DNA from: Betaproteobacteria bacterium
GTDB lineage: Bacteria; Pseudomonadota; Gammaproteobacteria; Burkholderiales; Rhodocyclaceae
NCBI GenBank assembly: GCA_016234745.1
Contig: JACRAR010000074.1
Coordinates: 310,001-374,000 of the forward strand
Direction of reading: 5' to 3'
Length of the DNA: 64,000 nucleotides
Shown here: piece after piece, positions 8,901-17,267 of the stretch
How the letters are laid out: each line of letters begins with the position of its first letter
How positions within the stretch are numbered: the stretch's first letter is position 1
Translations under genes and position numbers: made by a program
The notes under the pieces: model-generated
Seen by the model: the letters and a program-made list of their open reading frames with translations, nothing else
The model's database searches: none
Told to the model about the DNA's origin: nothing

Positions 8901-9896
8901 ATCCAGGAAACCGTGCGGCAGCCGCCGGCAACGCTGGGACGACCCGACATCAAGGCGCAGATCATCCACTTCATCGCCAAGCCGCTGCCGGCCGAGATCC
9001 CATCGAAGACCGCACGCGCCTTGCTGGATCTCGAGGACAACACCCTGATTCCGGTGATCCGCAATCCACGCAAGCTCGCCGAACAGACTGACGAGGATCG
9101 CGATGCCGTGTTCTATTTTCCCGGCTGCGGTTCGGAACGCCTGTTCTCGCAAGTGGGGCTGGCCACCCAGGCCATGCTCTTTGAAACCGGCGCCATCACC
9201 GTGCTGCCGCCCGGCTACCTGTGCTGCGGCTATCCGCAGACTTCGTCGGGCGACGAGGACGAGGGCCAGGCGATTACGACGCGCAACCGCGTGCTGTTCC
9301 ACCGCGTCGCCAATACTCTCAACTATCTCGACATCAAAACCGTGATCGTCTCCTGCGGCACCTGCATGGATCAGTTGCTGCAATATCAATTCGACAAGAT
9401 CTTCCCGGGCTGCCGCCTGCTCGACATCCACGAATATCTGTACGAGAAGGGCATCAAGCTGGAAGGCACGACAGGCAAGCGCTTCATGTATCACGAACCC
9501 TGCCACGCGCCGATGAAAACCTATGCGGGCCTCAAGGTGGTGAATACCCTGATGGGGCAGGCGGTTCCGCTCAACGATCGCTGCTGCGGCGAATCCGGCA
9601 CGCTGGCAGTAACGCGGGCCGACGTGGCCACCCAATTGCGCTTCCGCAAGCAGGAGGAAATGGTGCAAGGCGCCGCCAGGCTGCGTGCCGCAGACCCATC
9701 CGGCCCGGTCAGCCAGGTGAAAATCCTTACTTCCTGCCCTTCCTGCCTGCAAGGTCTGTCACGCTACAACAATGATGCGGGCACCAGCGCAGACTATGTC
9801 GTGGTCGAACTGGCACGCTCCATTCTTGGCCCGGATTGGCTGACGCGTTACCTCGATCAGGTGAAACAGGGCGGCATAGAGAAGGTGCTGCTCTAA
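5994..9896 (+). CDS. DUF3683 FAD-linked oxidase / Fe-S oxidoreductase fusion (glycolate/D-lactate dehydrogenase-like)
   Basis: A 1300-residue fusion. Residues 1-120 are a DUF3683 domain. About 150-370 form an FAD-binding PCMH domain ([38 protein letters not shown]). About 500-800 form an FAD-linked oxidase C domain ([10 protein letters not shown] near 705; [10 protein letters not shown]). Two 4Fe-4S motifs follow near 825 ([11 protein letters not shown]) and 887 ([11 protein letters not shown]). The last 260 residues are a GlcF/LldE-like CCG domain pair ([26 protein letters not shown]). Such proteins oxidise a 2-hydroxyacid and pass electrons to the quinone pool; the substrate is unknown. A Pro-rich insert at about 617-645 contains two RWHP repeats. 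It is intact over its full length. Confidence 0.9.
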   Translation: MSARLREIPYNYTSFSDREIVIRLLGSDAWRVLEKLRDERVTGRSARMLYEVLGDIWVVQRNPYLEDDLLANPQRREALVEALRHRLHEIDKRRSGNPAVSQLLAAAEQAVQGFAAWFSETRDKRREVLRVLLRHTRRDNICFDGLSRVSHVTDATDWRIEYPFVVLTPDSEAEVAPLVRGCIELGLTIIPRGGGTGYTGGAVPLTAYSAVINTEKLIDLGDIAQTILPGVAQPYATLRSGAGVVTRRAMEAAENAGLVFACDPTSADASCIGGNIAMNAGGKKAVLWGTALDNLASWKMVTPDGNWLEVERIGHNLGKIHDQETATFRLKRTDDAGRQLAEEFLAIPGKSFRKTGLGKDVTDKFLSGLPGVQKEGCDGIITSAVWILHKLPAHTRTVCLEFFGSVREAVPSIVEITDYFKPGGPGARAGVMLAGLEHLDERYVRAVGYTTKARGRKGGNGGRPKMVLIGDIVGAEETPVTRAAAEVVRIASLRSGEGFIAVSAEARKKFWLDRARTAAISRHTNAFKINEDVVIPLARMGDYCDGIERINIELSLTNKVALCNALADFLRGELTLHLGDASLDKKEIIGDRRAQALEVVLEARDRWQLLLDNLDAPWPPQRRWHPLPPPQPAPKRWHPVPVVKPSAVSVFERLQSYSLRVSWKQELKSLLETIFDGNVFRPVLAQIEAIHQEVLRERVFVALHMHAGDGNVHTNIPVNSDRYAMLQTAYRTVERIMRLARGLGGVISGEHGIGITKLEFLSEEEIRPFRDYKQRIDPHGRFNKGKLMPGGDLANAYTPSFSLLGTESLIMEQSEIGSISTLVKDCLRCGKCKPVCSTHVPRANLLYSPRNKILGTSLLIEAFLYEEQTRRGVSLMHFDEFADIGEHCTVCHKCVSPCPVDIDYGDVSIAMRNFLRRQGKKKFNLGATAAMAFLNATEPASIKLLRGTMIRLGYKAQRLGHAIGKSLGLIQETVRQPPATLGRPDIKAQIIHFIAKPLPAEIPSKTARALLDLEDNTLIPVIRNPRKLAEQTDEDRDAVFYFPGCGSERLFSQVGLATQAMLFETGAITVLPPGYLCCGYPQTSSGDEDEGQAITTRNRVLFHRVANTLNYLDIKTVIVSCGTCMDQLLQYQFDKIFPGCRLLDIHEYLYEKGIKLEGTTGKRFMYHEPCHAPMKTYAGLKVVNTLMGQAVPLNDRCCGESGTLAVTRADVATQLRFRKQEEMVQGAARLRAADPSGPVSQVKILTSCPSCLQGLSRYNNDAGTSADYVVVELARSILGPDWLTRYLDQVKQGGIEKVLL

Positions 9897-9909
9897 ACAA
9901 GGATGCGCT

Positions 9910-10683
9910 TTGGAAGTTAATGACAAGGTGGTCATCATCACCGGCGCCGCCAGCGGCATCGGGGCTGCGCTGGGCCGCGCCTGCCTGACTGCGGGTGCCC
10001 GTGCCGTGATTGGTGCCGATCTGCGCACCGCAGGCATGCCGCAGGGCTGCGAAGCGCGTCAATGCGATGTCACGCGCGAAGATCAAATCGTCGATCTGGT
10101 GCGGGCGACGGAGTCGCGGCATGGCCGCGTCGATGTCTTCTGCTCCAATGCCGGCGTCCTGACGCCGGGATGGGATGTGCGGGAGGCCGACTTCGCCCTG
10201 TGGGAGCGGGATTGGCGCATCAATGTGCTGTCCCATGCCATGGCCGCCAAAGCCGTGCTGCCTGGCATGATCGAACGGGGCGAGGGCTATCTGCTCAACA
10301 CGGCGTCGGCCGGTGGTCTGCTGGCCGCGCCGGAGACGATGATCTACACGACCACCAAGCATGCCGCCGTGGGACTCGCCGAATTCCTCGCCTTCACCTA
10401 CCGCCGCTACGGCATCCGCGTTTCGGCGCTGTGCCCGATGGGGGTGCGCACGCCCATGCTCGAAAATCTCGACGCGACCGGGGCCAGCGCCGGACTGGAC
10501 GGCGTGCTGAGTGCGGATGAGGTCGCCGCCGCTGCCATCGCCGGCATGCGCGAGGAACGCTTCCTGATTTTTCCGCACCCGAATGTCGCCGACTACTACC
10601 TCAGCAAGGCCACGCGCCACGACAAATGGCTCAAGACGATGGAAAGTCTTCAGGCCCAGTTCACCGACGTGGGTCAGCCATAG
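9910..10683 (+). CDS. SDR family NAD(P)-dependent oxidoreductase
   Basis: A 257-residue classical short-chain dehydrogenase. The cofactor motif TGAASGIG is at 11-18, SNAG at 79-82, and the catalytic Ser133, Tyr146 and Lys150 (YTTTK) are all present. Asp37 following the second strand (VIGADLR) suggests NAD(H) preference. The frame has no ATG at its 5' end; TTG at 9910, preceded by AAGGATG, is the likely start. It begins 13 bp after the large oxidoreductase, so it is probably co-transcribed. The substrate is unknown. Confidence 0.88.
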   Translation: MEVNDKVVIITGAASGIGAALGRACLTAGARAVIGADLRTAGMPQGCEARQCDVTREDQIVDLVRATESRHGRVDVFCSNAGVLTPGWDVREADFALWERDWRINVLSHAMAAKAVLPGMIERGEGYLLNTASAGGLLAAPETMIYTTTKHAAVGLAEFLAFTYRRYGIRVSALCPMGVRTPMLENLDATGASAGLDGVLSADEVAAAAIAGMREERFLIFPHPNVADYYLSKATRHDKWLKTMESLQAQFTDVGQP

Positions 10684-10706
10684 TTAATTCGGCGTAAGGC
10701 TTTCCC

Positions 10707-12197
10707 TCAGGCGAGATGCTGTGCCTGACGTTGCGGCAGGCTCGGGTTGGCGCCGACAACTGAACGCGTGCGCGAAGGCTGGCCGGCATAGTCGCTGGTA
10801 AGCAAGGATTTGATCCTGTCTTCGGGTACACCCCTGCTTTGCAGCCACTCCCCGACCAATCCGGCAAGGCGGTCCAGCGCGATGTGGTGCGTCGAATTTG
10901 TGCTGGCATACAGCCAATCGGAAAACGCCAGGAAGCTGGCGAAAGGCTGTGTGCCCAGCAACACCGGCAAGGTATTGGCGAAGCGTCCTGAATTGGCGAC
11001 CAGTTCCCAATAGCGGGCAAAGCGCCGCATGCGCTGCATGGTTTGGAAATCGATGCAATTTGTGGCGAGTATCTGATACGGCGGCGCCGGATCGAATACC
11101 AGGCCATAGCCTGCGCTGTGCCGGATGATGGGCGCACCGCGCAGCCGCTTGAGCATGCCGACCTGGATCTCGTGCGGTGCCAGCGCGACCAGGCGGTCGA
11201 AGCCGCGCCCGAAGCTGGCAAGGTCTTCTCCCGGCAGGCCGAAAATCAGATCCGCATGCAAATGAACCTGACTGTTTTGTCGCAACCAATGCAGATTGCC
11301 GGCTGCCTTGGCATTGTCCTGTTTGCGGCTGATCAGGTTTTGCACCTCGGGGTTCCAAGTCTGGATGCCAATTTCGAATTGCAGAGTACCGGATGGAAAC
11401 CTGGCGATGATTTCCTTGAGCGCTTCCGGCAGGTAATCCGGCACCACCTCGAAATGAGCAAAGACAGGATCGTCGGGGTTGGCGGCATGCTTGTCGAGCA
11501 GGAACCGGAGAATCCTGATGCTGGTCCCGATTTGCAGATTGAAAGTGCGATCGACAAACTTGAAACGGCGCGCACCCCTGGCATGGAGTTTTTCCAGTTC
11601 GCCGAGGAATGTATCCAAATTGAACGGCCAGGCCGTCTTGTCCAGCGCGGACAGGCAGAACTCGCACTTGAAGGGACAGCCGCGCGATGCCTCGACATAC
11701 AGGGTGCGATGCGCGATATCCGCGTCGGCATACAACGCATAGGGCAATTCCAGCGTCTCCAGGGAGACTTGCACGCCGGCCTGGATTCTGGGCGGTGGCG
11801 CCTGCCGGTCGGCATCCAGAAGCTGCCTGCACAATTGCGGCAGTGTCACTTCGCCCCAACCCGTGATCACATGATCCGCATGCTGGACGATGGCCTGCTC
11901 GGCGGTTTCAAAAGAAACCTCCGGCCCGCCGAGAACGATCCTGACCTCGGGCGCAACACGCTTGAGCATCTCGACAACCCAGGTGGTTTCGGCGACATTC
12001 CAGATATACACGCCAAACCCGACGATGCGCGGCGCATGCGCCAGCAAGCGTTCAACGATTTCCGCCGTGTCCGCAGCGGGAGAAAATTCGGCGATGCAGG
12101 TTTGCTGGCGCAGTTCGCCCAGGTTGGCCAGCAGGCAGCGCAAGCCGAGCGAAGCGTGGGCATAGCGCGCATTGATGGTGGCCAGAACGATGAGCAT
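10707..12197 (-). CDS. B12-binding domain radical SAM protein (DUF4080-type)
   Basis: A 496-residue protein from ATG 12197. Residues 1-130 form a cobalamin-binding-like domain (LIVLATINARYAHASLGLR, VGFGVYIWN, VLGGPEVSFE). The radical SAM domain carries the cluster motif Cys174-x3-Cys178-x2-Cys181 (GCPFKCEFC), then FEIGIQTWNPEVQ and DLIFGLPGE. The C-terminal part resembles DUF4080. Such proteins perform SAM-dependent radical chemistry, often methylations, on unknown substrates. A longer upstream frame exists but has no domain match, and it would overlap the promoter zone of the divergent lipoprotein gene. Convergent with the SDR gene. Confidence 0.88.
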   Translation of the reverse strand: MLIVLATINARYAHASLGLRCLLANLGELRQQTCIAEFSPAADTAEIVERLLAHAPRIVGFGVYIWNVAETTWVVEMLKRVAPEVRIVLGGPEVSFETAEQAIVQHADHVITGWGEVTLPQLCRQLLDADRQAPPPRIQAGVQVSLETLELPYALYADADIAHRTLYVEASRGCPFKCEFCLSALDKTAWPFNLDTFLGELEKLHARGARRFKFVDRTFNLQIGTSIRILRFLLDKHAANPDDPVFAHFEVVPDYLPEALKEIIARFPSGTLQFEIGIQTWNPEVQNLISRKQDNAKAAGNLHWLRQNSQVHLHADLIFGLPGEDLASFGRGFDRLVALAPHEIQVGMLKRLRGAPIIRHSAGYGLVFDPAPPYQILATNCIDFQTMQRMRRFARYWELVANSGRFANTLPVLLGTQPFASFLAFSDWLYASTNSTHHIALDRLAGLVGEWLQSRGVPEDRIKSLLTSDYAGQPSRTRSVVGANPSLPQRQAQHLA

Positions 12198-12276
12198 GGG
12201 GAAGCATATTACAGCGAGCCCGGGCCCTATTCCTTTTCGCTTGAAGCGGCCGAGGGGAATCGGGCAAAATGCTCCC

Positions 12277-13422
12277 ATGCGATTCCTGATGACCGCCTCG
12301 TTTGCCTGCCTCGCGGCGAGTACCCTATTCGTTGCCTGTGCATCCATCGGCCCCGAGACTACCGAGCAAGTGGTTGCGCCTGCTTCGGAGAGCGTCGTTT
12401 GGCAGGAGACTGAAACTGTCGCGACAGGGGCCTACAAGGCCTATCTTGAAGCCTATCCCAAAGGCAGCCATGCCGCGATCGCGCAAAACAAACTCAACGC
12501 GCTGCAAAGCGGTGGCGTACCGGCTGCTGTACCTGCTGTACCCGCAGGTGTACCCGCGGTTCCGGCCACCGACGCCAGGCAGCCCGGAAAAACTTTCAGG
12601 GACTGTGACGATTGCCCCGAGATGGTTGTCATCCCGGCGGGTTCCTTTCAGATGGGCTCGTCGAACAGCGAAGCAGGCCGATATCCAAGCGAAGACCCGA
12701 TCCACAAAGTCACCCTCGCGCGGGACTTTGCCCTCGGCAAGACACACATCACGCGGGGACAGTTTTCCCGATTCGTCCGCGCAACCGGCCACGATGCCGG
12801 GGGCAAGTGCTACACATTCGAGAACGGCAATTATATGGAGCGCAGCGAGCGCAGTTGGCGCGACCCGGGATTTGAGCAAAAGGACGACCATCCCGCGGTG
12901 TGCGTGAACTGGAGCGATGCCAAAGCCTACGTCGAATGGCTATCGAGAAAGACCGGCAAAAACTACCGCCTGCCAAGCGAGGCGGAATGGGAATATGCGG
13001 CAAGGGCCGGGACCGCAACGGCAAGATATTGGGGCGACAACCCGGACCAGGCCTGCAGCTATGCCAATGTGATGGACAGCGCGGGCAAGGAAAAGGTGCC
13101 GGGGGTCAACTGGGAGTCGCACAATTGCTCGGATGGCTACGCCTATACCTCCCCGGCGGCCAGTTTCAAGCCCAACGCGTTTGGTCTATACGACATGATC
13201 GGCAATGCCTGGGAATGGACAGAGGATTGCTGGAATGAAAACTACACTGGCGCACCCACCGATGGCAGCGCATGGAAACACGGCGAATGCCTGAAGCGCG
13301 TGCTGCGCGGAGGTTCCTGGTACTACACCCCGCGCTATGCGCGTTCGGCCACGCGCTATCGATTTCTTGCGACATTCCGCAACTACATCTACGGCTTCCG
13401 GATCGCCAGCTCGCTGCCTTGA
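12277..13422 (+). CDS. SUMF1/formylglycine-generating-enzyme-like lipoprotein
   Basis: From ATG 12277 the product is 381 residues. It begins with a lipoprotein-type signal (MRFLMTASFACLAAS...VAC), followed by a short TPR-less linker and a low-complexity VPA repeat (AVPAVPAGVPAVPAT). Residues from about 108 to the end are an FGE-sulfatase (SUMF1) domain: MVVIPAGSFQMGS, CVNWSDAKAYVEWLS, YRLPSEAEWEYAARAG, NAFGLYDMIGNAWEWTEDC, VLRGGSWYY. True FGE oxidises a sulfatase Cys to formylglycine, but many family members are non-catalytic binding or scaffolding modules. No sulfatase is nearby. The role is uncertain; localisation to the outer or inner membrane as a lipoprotein is inferred. Confidence 0.85.
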   Translation: MRFLMTASFACLAASTLFVACASIGPETTEQVVAPASESVVWQETETVATGAYKAYLEAYPKGSHAAIAQNKLNALQSGGVPAAVPAVPAGVPAVPATDARQPGKTFRDCDDCPEMVVIPAGSFQMGSSNSEAGRYPSEDPIHKVTLARDFALGKTHITRGQFSRFVRATGHDAGGKCYTFENGNYMERSERSWRDPGFEQKDDHPAVCVNWSDAKAYVEWLSRKTGKNYRLPSEAEWEYAARAGTATARYWGDNPDQACSYANVMDSAGKEKVPGVNWESHNCSDGYAYTSPAASFKPNAFGLYDMIGNAWEWTEDCWNENYTGAPTDGSAWKHGECLKRVLRGGSWYYTPRYARSATRYRFLATFRNYIYGFRIASSLP

Positions 13423-13519
13423 AATCCGGGTTTCCCTGGATATTCAAAACCATGGATAAAAAGGGGTCTCGCGATTAAAATTGACACATTGCAGCACAAA
13501 CTGGCTTGGAGAATCAGAC

Positions 13520-14176
13520 ATGGCCGTGGGATTGTTAAGCAGGCTCATTGCAGCAGTGTCGCCAAAAAACGACGACTTCTTCAGACTCTTCAATGAACTT
13601 GCTGCATGTACCGTGCGTGGTGCGCGAATCATCGCCCGGATGAGCCTGATGGAGGACCCGACGGCCTTCAATCAGCTTTTCGACGAAATCACCAAGACCG
13701 AGGGCGAGGCCGACGAGGTCACCAAACAAATCTTTCTTGCCCTGCACAAGAGTTTCATTACGCCCTTCGACCGCTGGGAGATCAAGGATCTGGCGATCGC
13801 GCTCGATGACATGGTCGACTGCATGGAAGACATTCCACAACGGGCGAGATTGTACGGTCCCGGCACGTTCACCAAGGAAATGTCCTCGCTGGGCCAAATC
13901 AACTTGCGTGCCGTGGAAAAAGTCCAGGAAGCTGTCTCGCTCCTGTCCGATATGCAGAACGCTCCGCGCATCCTGAAAATCTGCCAGGAGATCGGAGAGA
14001 TCGAAAGCGATGCCGACCGCACCATGCGCACCGGGATGGAACGCCTGTTTGCCGAGGCGAGCGATGCCCGGGCCTTGATTCGCGCAAAAGAACTTTATGA
14101 ACTTTTTGAGGAAGCCGTCGACCGCTGCGAAGACGCAGCCGATGTGATTCATGGCCTGGTTCTGGAACGCATATGA
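13520..14176 (+). CDS. DUF47 (PhoU-like) protein associated with Pit
   Basis: A 218-residue DUF47 protein. These are PhoU-like helical bundles encoded immediately upstream of low-affinity phosphate transporters and thought to modulate them. Characteristic segments are NDDFFRLFNELAACTVRGAR, ITKTEGEADEVTKQIFLALH, FITPFDRWEIKDLAIALDDM and the C-terminal LYELFEEAVDRCEDAADVIH. The start ATG 13520 has a GGAG nine bases upstream; an earlier in-frame start would add 13 atypical residues. The stop overlaps the pit start by four bases (ATGA). A TTGACA hexamer near 13484 could be a -35 element but no good -10 is visible. Confidence 0.92.
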   Translation: MAVGLLSRLIAAVSPKNDDFFRLFNELAACTVRGARIIARMSLMEDPTAFNQLFDEITKTEGEADEVTKQIFLALHKSFITPFDRWEIKDLAIALDDMVDCMEDIPQRARLYGPGTFTKEMSSLGQINLRAVEKVQEAVSLLSDMQNAPRILKICQEIGEIESDADRTMRTGMERLFAEASDARALIRAKELYELFEEAVDRCEDAADVIHGLVLERI

Positions 14177-15174
14177 CCGAGCAGGCCTTCCTGATCATGG
14201 CGATCCTGGTCGTCGTGGCCTTGTTGTTCGATTTCATGAATGGCTTCCATGACGCAGCGAACTCGATTGCGCTGATGGTCTCGACGCGGCTGCTGACGCC
14301 GCAGGCAGCCGTGATCTGGGCAGCCTTTTTCAATTTCATCGCCTTCCTTTTTTTCGGCCTGCACGTCGCCTTGACCGTCGGGTCCGGCATCGTCTCGCCG
14401 GCGATCATCGACAACGCCGTGATATTCGGCGCACTGTGCGGCGCAATTACCTGGAATGTCGTTACCTGGTGGTTCGGCATTCCATCTTCCTCGTCGCATG
14501 CGCTGGTCGGCGGACTGGTCGGCTCCGCATTGGCCAAGGCCGGCTGGAGTTCAATTGTTGTTCAGGGTCTGGTCAAGACCTCGGCTGCAATCATCCTCTC
14601 GCCGCTGTTTGGACTGTTGCTGGCGCTGATGCTTTCGATCGCCCTGCTCTGGATTTTCCAGAAAGCCTCGCCGTACCCGGTCGAACGTACTTTCAACAAG
14701 CTGCAATTCGTGTCGTCCTCCCTCTACAGCCTGGGCCATGGCGGCAATGATGCCCAGAAAACCATGGGGATCATCGCAGTGCTGCTCTACTCCAACGGGT
14801 ACCTGCAGGGTGACTTTCATGTGCCGTTCTGGGTCGTGATGTCTTGCCAGTGCGCCATGGGACTCGGCACATTGTTCGGCGGCTGGCGCATCGTTCGCAC
14901 GATGGGTCTGGGAATTACCAGAATCCGGCCGACCGGCGGTTTCTCCGCCCAGACATCGGGCGCCGTGGCGCTTTTCCTGGCGACCTGGCTGGGAATCCCG
15001 GTGTCGACGACTCATACGATTACCGGTGCCATCGTCGGCGTCGGCTTGTCGCGCCGCGTCTCGGCCGTGCGCTGGGGACTGGCTTCCCGGATTGTCTGGG
15101 CCTGGGTGTTGACTATCCCCATTTCCGGATTGATCGCGGCTTTGTTCTGGTACCTGGGAAAGCAATTCTTCTGA
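14173..15174 (+). CDS. pit: Inorganic phosphate transporter, PiT family
   Basis: A 333-residue integral membrane protein of the PiT/PHO4 family, low-affinity H+-coupled (metal-)phosphate symport. The signature near residue 20 (DFMNGFHDAANSIA) and its second-repeat counterpart (LGHGGNDAQKTMGI) are both intact, as is GIPVSTTHTITGAIVGVG near the C-terminus. About ten hydrophobic segments are visible. Translationally coupled to the DUF47 gene. Together with the pst cluster 6 kb downstream, the window encodes both low- and high-affinity phosphate uptake. Confidence 0.94.
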   Translation: MTEQAFLIMAILVVVALLFDFMNGFHDAANSIALMVSTRLLTPQAAVIWAAFFNFIAFLFFGLHVALTVGSGIVSPAIIDNAVIFGALCGAITWNVVTWWFGIPSSSSHALVGGLVGSALAKAGWSSIVVQGLVKTSAAIILSPLFGLLLALMLSIALLWIFQKASPYPVERTFNKLQFVSSSLYSLGHGGNDAQKTMGIIAVLLYSNGYLQGDFHVPFWVVMSCQCAMGLGTLFGGWRIVRTMGLGITRIRPTGGFSAQTSGAVALFLATWLGIPVSTTHTITGAIVGVGLSRRVSAVRWGLASRIVWAWVLTIPISGLIAALFWYLGKQFF

Positions 15175-15232
15175 ACCGCCTCAGCGTCCAGCCCTCAAAG
15201 CTGCCTGGTGCTCGGTCAGCAAACGCCAGAGA

Positions 15233-16552
15233 TCAAGTTCCCGCTGCGCGCACCTCGGCCAACGCCAGTTCCACCCAGAAGGTGCTGCCCGGTTCTGCTG
15301 TGGGAGCAAAACCGATCCGTCCCCGCATCCTTTCGGTCAAGCGTTTTGCTATTGCAAGTCCGAGACCCGCCCCGTGTGTTGTCCCGGTTTCAGCGCCCAG
15401 ATGGACAAAAGGCTCGAACAATTCACTGCGCTTGTCGCTCGCAACCCCGGTACCGGTATCGGTTACGACGATGCGCAGGTAGTCGGCACCGGCCGATCGG
15501 CAAGAGATCGTGACTTTGCCGCCGGCGCGATTAAACTTTACAGCGTTCGACAGCAGATTCAGAAGCACTTGCTTCACGAGAACGCGGTCAGCCCAGACAA
15601 TCCATCCAATGCCATCATCGCAGTCGATGACCAAGGTAATGTCTTTTTTTTGCGCTTCCAGCTCGATTATTGACAGACAGGACGCAATGATTTGTTCCGC
15701 ATGGAGAGGCTCCATGTTCACCTTCAACTCGCCCGCCTCGATGCGGCTCATTTCCAGCACCCGCGTCACCAGATCCAGCAAATATTTCCCCGCGGCCGAT
15801 ATATGCTCGATAGCTCTGAGCTGTTCATTGTTCAGCGTCTTCGCCTCATTGGCATAGAGCAGTTCAGCAAATCCCAGGACGGTATTCAGCGGGGTGCGCA
15901 ACTCATCGCTCATCACCGTCAGGAACACGGATTTGGCGCGGCTTGATTGCTCGGCGGCATGCAGCGCGGCGCGCAAATGAGTTTTGGTGATTGCGCGTTC
16001 GCGCGCCACCACGATTCCCGCAAGCACGACCAAGCCAACCGAACCCAGCATGGTCGTCAGCATCAGCGCAGGCATGTCCGAGCCCAGAATTAAACTTGTG
16101 GGAAGCCAACCCTGCGTCGTAGTCAGATACAGAAGCACCAGTACACCCATCATGGTGACGCCCGTGATCAGCAAGATGGCTGTGTTGCCAAAGGTGCTCA
16201 GCAGGGCGATATTCGCGAGAAACGCCGGTAGAGCGATTGAAGCGATGCCGCCAGTGAGAAAGGCCCATGCGGCAACGATCAGAATGCCCCCGATGTTCGT
16301 TGTCACCAGGCCCAGGGTGATGTCGGCGGTTGCGCGAATCAGAAGCGCCCCCAAGGCGGGCGTGCCAATGGTCACAGCGAACAGGGCGTACTCGGCAAGG
16401 GACAAGCGTCCTCGCACAAAAACGTAGCCAACGAAAACCAATAAAGTGACCAGCGAAATAGACAGCAGGGATTTTGCGATACCCCGGTGACGCGTGTTTT
16501 TTCGAGGGTCACCCAGAACATGCGGTGGCACTAACCAGGCGATGAAATCCAT
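15233..16552 (-). CDS. Membrane histidine kinase homologue lacking the phospho-accepting His
   Basis: A 439-residue protein. Residues 28-185 contain about six hydrophobic segments (a MASE-like sensor). Residues 205-270 are a HisKA dimerisation domain, and the rest a HATPase domain with N-box (LLNLLSNAVKFN), G1 (DTGTGV) and G2 (GAGLGLAIAK). The H-box reads VMSDELRTPLN where SHELRTPLN is expected: residue 216 is Asp (codon GAT) instead of His. The ATP site is therefore intact but the normal phosphorylation site is missing. It could be a pseudokinase that modulates a partner kinase. No response regulator is adjacent. Convergent with pit. Confidence 0.88.
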   Translation of the reverse strand: MDFIAWLVPPHVLGDPRKNTRHRGIAKSLLSISLVTLLVFVGYVFVRGRLSLAEYALFAVTIGTPALGALLIRATADITLGLVTTNIGGILIVAAWAFLTGGIASIALPAFLANIALLSTFGNTAILLITGVTMMGVLVLLYLTTTQGWLPTSLILGSDMPALMLTTMLGSVGLVVLAGIVVARERAITKTHLRAALHAAEQSSRAKSVFLTVMSDELRTPLNTVLGFAELLYANEAKTLNNEQLRAIEHISAAGKYLLDLVTRVLEMSRIEAGELKVNMEPLHAEQIIASCLSIIELEAQKKDITLVIDCDDGIGWIVWADRVLVKQVLLNLLSNAVKFNRAGGKVTISCRSAGADYLRIVVTDTGTGVASDKRSELFEPFVHLGAETGTTHGAGLGLAIAKRLTERMRGRIGFAPTAEPGSTFWVELALAEVRAAGT

Positions 16553-16902
16553 TTTGCGCGCACTTTCTCGACCAATGCTGCGCCGAAAATATATTGATCG
16601 GAGCGTAAATTCTACCTGGGCGACACAATATCAGGTCACACTGATGCGTGCGGCGAGCACCCTGAGTTTGTCAATGGAAGGATTCTCTTGCAGCCAGGTA
16701 ACAGGCGGTTGATGCGCCTCTTTACCGGCTTCCAGAATCATTTATTGAGACAGCTTCTTGGGGATCGAAAATCAACCAGCCGCTCCCTGACTGGAGCCAT
16801 ATCCATGCCGTTACAATTTGGAGCCATAAGCGTACCTGCGGGCGCCGTTATGGCTCCGGGTACACCGTCTGCGTTGAAATGCCCCGTACGCTATGCTGGG
16901 GA
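16553..16902. other. 350-bp non-coding stretch with repeat copy A
   Basis: Between the start of the histidine kinase homologue and the stop of the small Lys-rich protein. No convincing gene is present. The only structured element is the palindromic repeat at 16794-16865. The promoter of the kinase homologue should lie in the left part, but no clear hexamers stand out. Confidence 0.6.
16794..16865 (+). repeat. 72-bp palindromic repeat, copy A
   Basis: The element is built from gagccata, a second gagccataa 25 bp later, and the inverse ttatggctc near the end, so that it can fold; it ends in ccgggtac. It matches copy B at 25524-25595 at 64 of 72 positions by eye, in the same orientation and without gaps. 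The two copies bracket the pst-pho block. Confidence 0.85.
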
Positions 16903-17247
16903 CTATTTTTCCCTCTTGGCTGGCTTCCTAGTTTTGATTTGTGCAGGACGCTTCAACGCAGTCAGCACGGCGCGGTCTTCGAGATCGGCCAGACAAAGAA
17001 CTGCTGCTCGGATCAAATAACTCTTTCGGGCTGTTACTCCCATCGCCAGGCAGCGTTTCTTCAGTCCTCGAATCAAAGCGTGTTCCGTCTCAGGCATGGT
17101 GAACTTATAGCGAATCAACTGAACCTTCTTAGCTTTGGCGACCGTGCTGGCCTTTTCCGGCTTAGAGACATGAGAAGTCTTACTTTTCTGCGTAACAGCC
17201 GGCTTGAGGGCTGACTTTGAGGCCAACACTTGGGGCGGTTTGGTCAA
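16903..17247 (-). CDS. Small Lys-rich protein, possible ribbon-helix-helix-like
   Basis: A 114-residue basic protein. The first 45 residues are a disordered Lys/Ala/Ser/Pro-rich tail. Residues from about 46 form a compact domain (YKFTMPETEHALIRGLKKRC, then GVTARKSYLIRAAV) whose strand-helix-helix appearance resembles small DNA-binding proteins. I recall similar Lys-tailed proteins in betaproteobacteria, but know no function. It starts 20 bp after the phoR stop, on the same strand, so it is probably the last cistron of the pst-pho operon. Nucleic-acid binding is inference from charge and shape. Confidence 0.7.
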   Translation of the reverse strand: MTKPPQVLASKSALKPAVTQKSKTSHVSKPEKASTVAKAKKVQLIRYKFTMPETEHALIRGLKKRCLAMGVTARKSYLIRAAVLCLADLEDRAVLTALKRPAQIKTRKPAKREK

Positions 17248-17267
17248 AGCTGCTTTAAAAGAACTAA

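Noticed and set aside
8391-9752. 453-codon minus-strand open frame
   Set aside because: Shadow of the Fe-S half of the DUF3683 oxidoreductase; composition is typical of antisense frames.
11043-12413. 456-codon plus-strand open frame
   Set aside because: Antisense to the radical SAM gene, which has its cluster motif and B12 domain in the other strand.
13480-13519. Promoter for the DUF47-pit pair from the TTGACA hexamer
   Set aside because: No acceptable -10 element at proper spacing; too weak to list as a feature.
16794-16865. Repeat A/B as a CRISPR or coding element
   Set aside because: Only two copies 8.7 kb apart and no spacers. Both copies translate to a similar short peptide, but the surrounding frames share nothing, so the DNA palindrome rather than a peptide is the conserved item.
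16690-16900. Search for a duplicated tRNA-Arg 3' end (att site) at the left repeat
   Set aside because: No copy of the tRNA 3' segment (GGTTCGATCC...GCGCCA) was seen near repeat A, so a classical tRNA-integrated island bounded by att repeats is not supported.
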